Both the position numbers and the translations under genes were made by a program. From a bacterium (GTDB lineage Bacteria; Ratteibacteria; UBA8468): 7,298 bases of DNA. Below, piece by piece: positions 1-5,659 of the stretch. Location: positions 1 through 7,298 of the forward strand of contig DAOVNU010000034.1 in assembly GCA_030630065.1 (NCBI GenBank). Reading direction: 5' to 3'. Position 1 is the stretch's first letter; every line of letters starts with the position of its first letter. The notes under the pieces were generated by a model. It was not told where the DNA came from, searched no databases, and saw only the letters and a program-made list of their open reading frames with translations.

Positions 1-1035
1 ATAATCTTTCATTAAAAATTGTTTGCTTAAATTTTCTGTTTGAAATTCTTTAATTTTTGAAAGAAGCGTCGAATCTCCCGAAACTGCTAAATCTACGGCA
101 TTATAGAAATTTCTCATTTGTCCTTCTGTTAATCCCGAACCGCTATGGAGATACTCCAAAATCATAGTTGTATTTGTGGCAAATAAAATTCTGCTGCCTA
201 AAAGATAACTGCTTCTTTCGCATATTTCCCGTTCAATTTCATAACTTGAGTTGCAAAACTCAATAATTCCCTTTTTTTCAAAAACATATTCGCCGTGAAT
301 TTCCCAATTGGGTAAAATATTTTTGGCAAAATCAATCCCGAATCTTTGGAAGTTACCGTCTTCCATAGATAGATAAAAATCCAAATCAGTATTGTAGAGT
401 AGTAAAGAGTTTTTCAGGATGAAAATTAAACTATTCTCTTTTTGAAACTCTTCATTCATATCAGAAGTTACCGGAATAATGACAGGTGTAATTGCTAAAT
501 TCTGAATTACTCCTGATAAGCTCTTCACATAATCGAGTTTCAGCATCCAGAATCCTTCTAAATCAGTATCAATATCATTAATGTCTTTTTGCCGTCCTGC
601 GAAAGAAACTGGATTCCAGATATATCCTTTTCCCCATTTAACCGCTTTCTTCCCGACTTGCATTGAAAAGTTAGTGGAAAAATCTACATTGTTATACAAT
701 CCATAAATTTTAAAATCATTTTCAAAATCATCATTGGTTGTAAAAGTAAGTTGGTTTTTAAAATCCAGAAAAAATTTGCATTTTGAGTATTCATAACTTG
801 CTTTTAGTTGAATCGAGCCAGAATATGAATCCCAATAATCTTTTTCCTTTTTATTAAAGAAACTGAGGGAGTATAATTTCGAAGAATTATTCAGGAAAGC
901 AATTTCAGGTTGAATTTTAAAACTTCCAATAAATTCGTAAGGTTTTTTCTCGAATTGTTCCGGGTCAAAGGAATATTCCTGGGCAAGAAGAACGTTCTGG
1001 GCAAGGAGGAGAAGAATTGTGAAACTTAACTTCAT
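1..1035 (-). CDS. Outer-membrane beta-barrel-like protein, C-terminally cut by the window edge
   Basis: The frame is open for all 345 codons from the ATG at 1035 to base 1 with no stop, so the C-terminus lies outside the window. The N-terminus is a plausible signal peptide (one basic residue, hydrophobic LSFTILLLLA, likely cleavage after VLLA at about residue 18). The mature part is rich in aromatic residues and in alternating polar/hydrophobic stretches, as in outer-membrane beta strands. A segment at residues 128-150 (GKKAVKWGKGYIWNP, then GRQKD) resembles the Gly-Arg/Lys-x-x-x-Trp-Gly motif of porin-like families such as DUF1302; this is from memory, not a search. The start overlaps the stop of the upstream LolA-like gene as ATGA, with TAAGGA 9 bases before it, so translation is probably coupled. 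As last visible gene of the ABC operon it is a candidate outer-membrane partner. Its exact function is unknown. It is very AT-rich (10 of 60 GC in the first line). Confidence 0.8.
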   Translation of the reverse strand, partial: MKLSFTILLLLAQNVLLAQEYSFDPEQFEKKPYEFIGSFKIQPEIAFLNNSSKLYSLSFFNKKEKDYWDSYSGSIQLKASYEYSKCKFFLDFKNQLTFTTNDDFENDFKIYGLYNNVDFSTNFSMQVGKKAVKWGKGYIWNPVSFAGRQKDINDIDTDLEGFWMLKLDYVKSLSGVIQNLAITPVIIPVTSDMNEEFQKENSLIFILKNSLLLYNTDLDFYLSMEDGNFQRFGIDFAKNILPNWEIHGEYVFEKKGIIEFCNSSYEIEREICERSSYLLGSRILFATNTTMILEYLHSGSGLTEGQMRNFYNAVDLAVSGDSTLLSKIKEFQTENLSKQFLMKDY

Positions 1036-1769
1036 TTCCTTAAATCCTTAATCTTGTCCATATAATTCAAGGTAAAAAGTTCATCGTCAATCTTGCGAGG
1101 TGATATTTTTGCAAAGATCATCACTGCTTTATAACCCTTGTGAAGCGGGCTGTCTGTTTCCAAAACCGCAGGGCGGATTATACCATTTCCGAAATTTTTT
1201 ATTTGTTTAAAATGCAAAGTTTTAATCAGCATTCCGCTGGCAGTATAGCACTCAATTTTGGAAGGAGTTTTGTGCTTTACATCAACCCACATTTTTAGGG
1301 TATCATACGCAACAGCAGACGTTTTCGCTTTCAGGGTCAACAATTTCATTTTGCCGTCATCTTTCATTTTCACAACATCATATTCTACGCTGTAATCCAA
1401 TCGCATAATATCGGAGTTATTGAAGATTCCGCCGATTACAGATTGTAAACTTGTTATCCGTATTGGTTTTCCGACATTCGGGATATACAACCACATATTA
1501 TCATCTACTCTGAGGGTTGAACGTCCCACTTCAGATTTCGGAGCGAGGAAAGTGGTAGCCATCCTATTATTACCTTTTTTCAATGAAAACAGGACAAATT
1601 CTTTTTTTGCTCCGTCCGGTTCAATATTAATAATCTTCCGCAAGGATTCAAAGGACTCAGGCGATAAATTTCTATCGATTTGTTTTAGAAGTTCATTTCC
1701 TTCCTGAGCGAAAAGAAAGGTAAAACTTAAAATTAAAATTGATATTGCCGGTAAGATTTTTCCAAACAT
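1032..1769 (-). CDS. LolA-like periplasmic protein (outer membrane lipoprotein-sorting family)
   Basis: This 245-residue protein has a signal peptide (hydrophobic residues 5-20, cleavage likely after LFA at 21, before QEG). It looks like the COG2834/PF17131 LolA-like family. The signs are RMATTFLAPKSEVGRSTLR at about residues 69-87, NMWLYIP at 91-97, KPIRI, a short SDIMRLDY segment near 119-126, and then alternating strands ending in a basic C-terminus. Known family members have an open half-barrel that carries acyl chains across the periplasm. No lipobox cysteine is present, so it should be soluble. The start ATG has AGGA five bases upstream and lies 15 bases after the permease stop. The last bases form an ATGA overlap with the beta-barrel gene. 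Position between an ABC permease and an outer-membrane protein suggests a shuttle between them. Cargo (lipoprotein, lipid or other) cannot be read from sequence. Confidence 0.85.
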   Translation of the reverse strand: MFGKILPAISILILSFTFLFAQEGNELLKQIDRNLSPESFESLRKIINIEPDGAKKEFVLFSLKKGNNRMATTFLAPKSEVGRSTLRVDDNMWLYIPNVGKPIRITSLQSVIGGIFNNSDIMRLDYSVEYDVVKMKDDGKMKLLTLKAKTSAVAYDTLKMWVDVKHKTPSKIECYTASGMLIKTLHFKQIKNFGNGIIRPAVLETDSPLHKGYKAVMIFAKISPRKIDDELFTLNYMDKIKDLRK

Positions 1770-1784
1770 ATTATTCCTGTCAAT

Positions 1785-3020
1785 TTAATTTTGCCGCAAA
1801 GCTTTGATCGGTTCAAGTTTAGATGCTTTAAAAGCAGGTTCCATAACCGCTGCGATAGAAACTGCAATAACAATCAAGGTTGTTAATCCAATTTGTGCAA
1901 GCGAAACTTCCGGTTGCAGCAAGATGTTACTGTTACGCCCGAAAGCAATAGTGAGATGCGAAATATTCACAATATAAATTGCTATTAAACTGACGACTAT
2001 TCCGATAACAGAGCCAAGAACTCCCAGAAAAAATCCTTCAAATACAAACATCAATCTGATTTTGGAAGGCAGGGTTCCCATCGCAGAAATAGAACCGATC
2101 TCTTTTGTGCGTTCATAAACTGCCATTATCATTACGTTCATAATGCTCACAAGCACAATGCCGATAAGGATTACTTTGATAAAAAGCGCCATCATGTCGA
2201 TCATTTTGGCAATGTTGTAAAACGGCGATAAATCTTCCCAGGTATGAATTTCATAAATATCTTTGCCTTTTTCATTCTTGAAGGTTCCCAATTTCTCATT
2301 TAGTTCGGCTTTAACTTTTTCAAGCGCCTTAAAATCTGTCAAGCGAACAGCAACTTCGCTAATTTGGGCTTTATTCATTCTCAACAAAGTTTTTGCATCA
2401 TCAAAATGGATATAACCGTATTTTCCGGTTGGACCCATTACGCTTTCCATAACTCCTGCGATTTTAAACGACTGGCCGTTTACCGAGCCATCCGCATTGG
2501 TTGCCACAAGCACAATATCATCGCCGATTTCGGAATTGAAACCTTTGGTAATTAATTCGGGAAGTAGAATTTCGCCTTTTTTGAGAAACTTACCTTCTTT
2601 CAGCCGCTCTTTTAGTAATGGAACAACCTTATCTTCATTCGCTGGTATAATTGCTGAAAATTTAGCGTTGGTTGATTCCAGATAATTACTCAACATTCCG
2701 CCGAAAAGAATTCTATAAGAATAAGTTTCAACTCCGGGGATTTCATCCAGTACATTCTCCATTTGCTTTATTTGTTTTGCGTCTAAAGTTCTATCAAGTG
2801 GTAAATTATCAAGAGCTCCTACAAAACCTTCGGCATGAATTTGAAGATGACCCAGCATCGAATCCGTGATCTCACCGATTATTACATTTTTAAAGGACCC
2901 GGCAGTTGCGGAAAACAATAGAACGGCAAGAACTCCAAAGGCCACTATTCCGATCGTAAGAAAACTTCTTCTTTTTTGACGGTAGAGATTTCTGAAAGCA
3001 ATTTTTATAATATTATTCAT
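1785..3020 (-). CDS. MacB/LolCE-type ABC transporter permease (FtsX domain)
   Basis: This 411-residue inner-membrane protein has the layout of the type VII (MacB/LolC/LolE) ABC fold. A cytoplasmic amphipathic start (KIAFRNLYRQKRRSFLTIG) leads into TM1 at about residues 21-42. A large periplasmic MacB_PCD-like domain follows at about 43-275. Three C-terminal helices lie near 276-300, 324-352 and 374-394. The FtsX signature ERTKEIGSISAMG (303-315) follows TM2, and the typical tail PAFKASKLEPIKALR is at the C-terminus. Such permeases do not move substrate through a channel. They couple cytoplasmic ATP hydrolysis to periplasmic movements that extract or push cargo. The start overlaps the ATPase stop as ATGA with only a weak AAGAG upstream, consistent with translational coupling. 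No MacA-like adaptor is visible, and one permease gene rather than a LolC/LolE pair suggests a homodimer. The LolA-like neighbour favours lipid or lipoprotein handling over drug export. Confidence 0.9.
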   Translation of the reverse strand: MNNIIKIAFRNLYRQKRRSFLTIGIVAFGVLAVLLFSATAGSFKNVIIGEITDSMLGHLQIHAEGFVGALDNLPLDRTLDAKQIKQMENVLDEIPGVETYSYRILFGGMLSNYLESTNAKFSAIIPANEDKVVPLLKERLKEGKFLKKGEILLPELITKGFNSEIGDDIVLVATNADGSVNGQSFKIAGVMESVMGPTGKYGYIHFDDAKTLLRMNKAQISEVAVRLTDFKALEKVKAELNEKLGTFKNEKGKDIYEIHTWEDLSPFYNIAKMIDMMALFIKVILIGIVLVSIMNVMIMAVYERTKEIGSISAMGTLPSKIRLMFVFEGFFLGVLGSVIGIVVSLIAIYIVNISHLTIAFGRNSNILLQPEVSLAQIGLTTLIVIAVSIAAVMEPAFKASKLEPIKALRQN

Positions 3021-3706
3021 TTTTTCTCTTGCCGATTTACCAAAACACCATCTTCAAGCGTGTAAATAATGTCAATTTCTTTGACTATTTTCGGGTCGTG
3101 GGTTGAGAAAATGAAAGTAGTACCAATTTTCCTGCTTAATTTTTTCATCAAATGTATTACCTTGTATGCGGAGTCGTGATCAAGGTTTGCCGTTGGTTCG
3201 TCTGCCAATACGATTTTAGGATCGGTTGTTAAGGCCCTGGCAATAGCTGCCCGCTGTTTTTGTCCACCAGAAATCTGGTTTATCATTTTATCTTTCTGGT
3301 CGAGCATTTCCACTTCATCCAGCAAGGAGAGAACCTTCTTCTCCCTCTCCTCCCTGGGAAGTGATTTCACCATCACAAGCGGATATTCCACATTTTCATA
3401 AACGGTAAGAACTGGAATCAGATTAAAATTCTGAAAAATGAACCCGAGATGCTCTCCGCGAAATTTTGCTCTTTCCACATAATTCAACTTTACAATATCC
3501 GTATCCATAACTCTTATATCACCGGAAGTTGGTTTATCGAGACAACCGAAGAGATTCAGCATAGTGGTTTTTCCGCTGCCGGAAGGACCGACAAATGAGA
3601 CAAACTGTGATGAGAAAATCTCTAACTTGATATCGGACAGGGCCCTAATCTGCACCTCAGCCATTTTGTAAATTTTTGTAACTTTATCACATGAAATTAA
3701 TGACAT
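3017..3706 (-). CDS. MacB/LolD-type ABC transporter ATP-binding protein
   Basis: This 229-residue single-domain ABC ATPase appears complete. It has Walker A GPSGSGKT (40-47), Q-loop FQNFNLIP (Q92), signature ISGGQKQR (145-152), Walker B IVLADEPT (D169, E170), D-loop ANLD (173-176) and switch histidine H203 in STHDP. Length and the FQNFNLIPVLTVYENVEYPL stretch match the LolD/MacB/FtsE class, which pairs with FtsX-fold permeases such as the one encoded directly downstream (4-base ATGA overlap). It should sit on the cytoplasmic face and power that permease as a dimer. The start is supported by AGGTGG four bases before the ATG. It is the first gene of the four-gene minus operon, with a sigma70-like promoter ending about 54 bases upstream. 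No catalytic residue is missing. Membership of the LolD versus MacB subgroup is not resolvable by eye, so no symbol is given. Confidence 0.95.
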   Translation of the reverse strand: MSLISCDKVTKIYKMAEVQIRALSDIKLEIFSSQFVSFVGPSGSGKTTMLNLFGCLDKPTSGDIRVMDTDIVKLNYVERAKFRGEHLGFIFQNFNLIPVLTVYENVEYPLVMVKSLPREEREKKVLSLLDEVEMLDQKDKMINQISGGQKQRAAIARALTTDPKIVLADEPTANLDHDSAYKVIHLMKKLSRKIGTTFIFSTHDPKIVKEIDIIYTLEDGVLVNRQEKK

Positions 3707-3710
3707 ATTT

Positions 3711-3716
3711 CCACCT
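3711..3716 (-). promoter_or_regulatory. Shine-Dalgarno sequence of the ABC ATPase gene
   Basis: On the minus strand AGGTGG is followed by AAAT and then the ATG at 3706. It differs from the consensus AGGAGG at one base. It fixes the start codon and contrasts with the plus-strand genes of this window, most of which lack such a site. Confidence 0.75.
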
Positions 3717-3759
3717 GTTTATTCCTTTTGTGCCCTTTTCCTTTAGTTTACTATTATAA

Positions 3760-3788
3760 AGTATACCCTAATATTTTTTGTTTATCAA
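3760..3788 (-). promoter_or_regulatory. Sigma70-type promoter of the minus-strand ABC/LolA/beta-barrel operon
   Basis: On the minus strand TTGATA (3788-3783, five of six matches to TTGACA) is separated by exactly 17 bases from TATACT (3765-3760, five of six matches to TATAAT). Transcription would start near 3753, giving a leader of about 47 bases that contains the AGGTGG ribosome site. A second TATAAT (3758-3753) overlaps, but no -35-like hexamer lies at the right distance from it. The promoter is a prediction from consensus and spacing only. No operator palindrome was seen. Confidence 0.65.
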
Positions 3789-3827
3789 GCAAGAACGTGT
3801 ACAGATTTAGGAATTGGTCAAAAACTA

Positions 3828-3836
3828 TGTTATAAT
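3828..3836 (+). promoter_or_regulatory. Extended -10 promoter for the SDR gene, probably giving a leaderless mRNA
   Basis: TGTTATAAT is a perfect extended -10 element (TGnTATAAT). The -35 region is poor: the best hexamer, TTAGGA at 3807-3812, matches three of six with an 18-base spacer. That is typical where an extended -10 compensates. TATAAT ends 10 bases before the ATG at 3847, so transcription would begin about 3-4 bases before, or at, the start codon. No Shine-Dalgarno sequence is present between them. This supports leaderless translation and the choice of ATG 3847. Confidence 0.6.
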
Positions 3837-3846
3837 ATTTCTAAAA

Positions 3847-4599
3847 ATGGAAAAATTAAAGGGAAAAGTAGCCATCGTTACCGGTGCGGTTCAGGGAATG
3901 GGAAAATCGGTAGCAAAACTCTTTGCTCAAGAGGGGGCTAAGGTTGTGGTCAATGATATCAGTGAGCAAAAAGCAAAAAAGGTAGTAGAGGAAATTAAGT
4001 CCGGAGGGGGAGAGGCATTAGCCATCAAAGCCGATGTAACTGACAGCAAAGAAATTTTCCGGATGGCAGAGGAGACCGTTAAAAAATTTGGCACAATCCA
4101 TATTCTAATTAATAATGCCGGGGTTCTATGTCCAACCAAGACAGAAGAAATTAGTGAAGAGGAATGGGATTTGGTGATTAATGTTAATCTCAAAGGAACA
4201 TTTCTTTGTACAAGAGCGGTTTTGCCGATAATGAAGAAAAACAGATACGGAAGAATAGTTAATTTTTCTTCTTCTGCCGGCAGGAGTGTGAGTACTTTAG
4301 GCGGAGTCCATTATACTGCGGCTAAAGCCGGCATTCTTGGTTTTACCCGGCAGTTAGCCAAGGAGGTTGCCTCTTTCGGGATTAATGTCAATAGCGTTTG
4401 CCCCGGTCTTATTGATACCGAGATGGTGAGGGGCAATTGTTCTCCGCAAAAATTAAAGAATTATGAGCATAGTTTTCCCATTTCCCGCCTGGGAAAACCG
4501 AAAGAGGTCGCAGATTTGGTCCTATTCCTGGTTTCCGATGAATCCTCCTACATCACCGGTGCCTCTTTAGACATCAATGGCGGCGACCTGATGCTTTAA
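3847..4599 (+). CDS. Short-chain dehydrogenase/reductase, FabG-like (classical SDR)
   Basis: This 250-residue NAD(P)-dependent oxidoreductase has all classical SDR landmarks. They are the TGAVQGMG dinucleotide-binding loop (12-19), ADVTD (D63), NNAG (89-92), catalytic tetrad N114 (NVNLKG), S142, Y156 and K160 (YTAAK), PG (186-187) and the C-terminal ITGASLDINGGDLML. Length fits 3-oxoacyl-ACP reductase-like members, but the substrate cannot be told: many FabG paralogues act on sugars, polyols or other alcohols. D37 at the end of beta strand 2 (VVVND) may favour NAD over NADP. The frame extends upstream to a TTG at 3814, but ATG 3847 gives the normal family start (MEKLKGKVAIVTG), and the longer frame would run through the -10 box. 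The gene is followed by a palindromic element and then importer genes. No acp, fabD or fabF is adjacent, which argues against a core fatty-acid role. Confidence 0.92.
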   Translation: MEKLKGKVAIVTGAVQGMGKSVAKLFAQEGAKVVVNDISEQKAKKVVEEIKSGGGEALAIKADVTDSKEIFRMAEETVKKFGTIHILINNAGVLCPTKTEEISEEEWDLVINVNLKGTFLCTRAVLPIMKKNRYGRIVNFSSSAGRSVSTLGGVHYTAAKAGILGFTRQLAKEVASFGINVNSVCPGLIDTEMVRGNCSPQKLKNYEHSFPISRLGKPKEVADLVLFLVSDESSYITGASLDINGGDLML

Positions 4600-4603
4600 A
4601 GGA
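4598..4603 (+). promoter_or_regulatory. Possible orphaned Shine-Dalgarno sequence formerly serving dppB
   Basis: AAAGGA overlaps the SDR stop codon and lies directly before the 79-base palindromic element. AGGA is now 90 bases from the dppB ATG. Subtracting the element leaves 11 bases, a tolerable if long spacing. That this was the ancestral ribosome site is inference. Confidence 0.35.
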
Positions 4604-4605
4604 AT

Positions 4606-4684
4606 GGGGTCAGGTCTCCACATTTGACAAAATCCTGTAGGGTTAAACCTGTAAATATTTTGTCAAATGTGGAGACCTGACCCC
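4606..4684. repeat. 79-base palindromic REP/MITE-like element with perfect 28-base arms
   Basis: The left arm (4606-4633) begins GGGGTCAGGTCTCCACATTT and the right arm (4657-4684) is its exact reverse complement, ending GACCTGACCCC. The loop of 23 bases (4634-4656) contains CCTGTA twice and a small GGTTAAACC inverted repeat. Arms starting GGGGTCAGGTCT resemble, from memory, REP-like sequences near REP-associated tyrosine transposase (RAYT, Y1_Tnp) genes in other bacteria; this was not checked. No transposase is in the window, so if mobile the element acts in trans. As RNA it would form a very stable hairpin between the SDR and dppB coding regions. There is no U-tract after the right arm, so it is not a classical intrinsic terminator, though it could stabilise the upstream 3' end or weaken downstream expression. 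No target-site duplication was recognised. Confidence 0.85.
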
Positions 4685-4693
4685 TCAATTCTT

Positions 4694-5659
4694 ATGCTCA
4701 GATATATCTATCGACGGCTTCTGCATTTAATTCCTCTAATTATCGGGATGACCTTTATCTCATTTTTGATTATTCAACTTGCTCCCGGTGATTACTTCAC
4801 CCGGATGGCAATGAATCCGGAGATAAATCCCGCGACCATCGCCCAACTCCGCCAGGAATTTGCTCTTGATAGACCGTTGATTGTTCAGTATTTCCGCTGG
4901 GTTTTCAATATCTGCCATCTAAATTTTGGTGTCAGTTTCACCTACCACATTCCGGTTATCTTCATCATCAAAGGAAGGGTTCTTAATACCCTTGTCCTTT
5001 CCGTTTCCGTGATGATTCTTACCTGGTTAATTTCCGTTCCCCTGGGAATCTTTGCGGCTTTAAAGGAGAATAGACCTCCGGATAGAATACTCTCCGGACT
5101 TGCCTTCGTCGGAATTTCCATTCCTTCCTTCTTCCTGGCTCTTCTTTTGCTCTGTTTTTCGGCTAAGAGCGGTTGGTTTCCCATTGGCGGAGTGACCAGT
5201 ATTGGTTATGAGGAACTTTCCGCTCTCGGAAAATTTGGCGATAGAATTCATCATTTAGTTCTACCGACTTTGGTTTTGGTGATTTGTAGTTTTGGAGGTC
5301 TTTTTCGGATAATGCGAGGAAATTTTTTAGAGAATCTCCGCGCTCCTTATGTTACTCCGGCAAGGGCAAAGGGTTTGTCGGAAAAAAAGGTTATCTATAA
5401 ACATATCCTGCGCAATAGTATTAACCCTTTAATTACTATCTTTGGCTATGAACTCTCGGGGTTGCTTTCCGGAGTGGCATTAGTGGAAATTATTCTTTCC
5501 TGGCCTGGTTTGGGGAGATTGATGCTGGAGGCGGTGATGACCCAGGACCTTTATGTAGTGATGGCTTCTCTTCTGGTGGGTGGAGTTCTTCTGATTTTGG
5601 GTAACCTTGTTGCCGACATCCTTTTAGCTTTCGCCGACCCGAGAATAAGGTATAGATGA
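4694..5659 (+). CDS. dppB: Peptide-family ABC importer permease, DppB/OppB type
   Basis: This 321-residue inner-membrane protein has the usual DppB/OppB/AppB/GsiC length and layout. TM1 at about residues 10-28 is followed by the family hallmark QLAPGDYF, a periplasmic stretch, and then a BPD_transp_1 domain from about 95 to 315. The cytoplasmic coupling loop, TPARAKGLSEKKVIYKHILR (221-240), is the EAA-like motif contacting the ATPase. The tail ends ADPRIRYR, as usual. ATG 4694 gives the standard start MLRYIYRRLLHLIPL. An in-frame ATG at 4667 would add nine residues encoded by the palindrome arm and is disfavoured. No Shine-Dalgarno sequence precedes 4694; the GGAG at 4671 is 19 bases away and inside the hairpin stem. 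The 3' end overlaps dppC as ATGA. With dppC and the ATPase it forms the importer core. The symbol marks the family only: peptide, nickel, opine or oligosaccharide import are all possible. Confidence 0.93.
   Translation: MLRYIYRRLLHLIPLIIGMTFISFLIIQLAPGDYFTRMAMNPEINPATIAQLRQEFALDRPLIVQYFRWVFNICHLNFGVSFTYHIPVIFIIKGRVLNTLVLSVSVMILTWLISVPLGIFAALKENRPPDRILSGLAFVGISIPSFFLALLLLCFSAKSGWFPIGGVTSIGYEELSALGKFGDRIHHLVLPTLVLVICSFGGLFRIMRGNFLENLRAPYVTPARAKGLSEKKVIYKHILRNSINPLITIFGYELSGLLSGVALVEIILSWPGLGRLMLEAVMTQDLYVVMASLLVGGVLLILGNLVADILLAFADPRIRYR

Noticed and set aside
1420..1707. Plus-strand open frame of 95 codons
   Set aside because: It lies antisense inside the LolA-like gene, which has a signal peptide and family motifs; the antisense product shows no recognisable domain and no ribosome site was identified.
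2364..2869. Three short plus-strand open frames (2364-2555, 2497-2685, 2672-2869)
   Set aside because: All are antisense to the MacB-type permease, overlap each other and have no recognisable domains.
3814..3846. Upstream TTG start for the SDR gene
   Set aside because: It would add 11 non-conserved residues encoded by the -10 promoter region; ATG 3847 matches the family N-terminus.
3927..4193. Minus-strand frame of 88 codons
   Set aside because: It is antisense to the conserved core of the SDR gene and looks like a composition by-product.
4624..4661. Promoter inside the palindromic element, from its perfect TTGACA at 4624-4629
   Set aside because: No -10-like hexamer lies 16-18 bases downstream (AACCTG, ACCTGT, CCTGTA); the AT-rich candidates are 21 or more bases away. 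TTGACA is simply part of the arm and occurs in both orientations.
4606..4684. Intrinsic terminator after the SDR gene
   Set aside because: The stem is strong but far longer than usual, the loop is 23 bases and no T-run follows the right arm, so a repeat element is the better call.
4667..4693. Upstream ATG start for dppB
   Set aside because: It would add nine residues (MWRPDPSIL) encoded by the palindrome arm, with no ribosome site; the normal family start is the ATG at 4694.
4942..5254. Two minus-strand frames inside dppB
   Set aside because: They overlap each other and lie opposite transmembrane coding sequence; the predicted products are low-complexity basic peptides without motifs.
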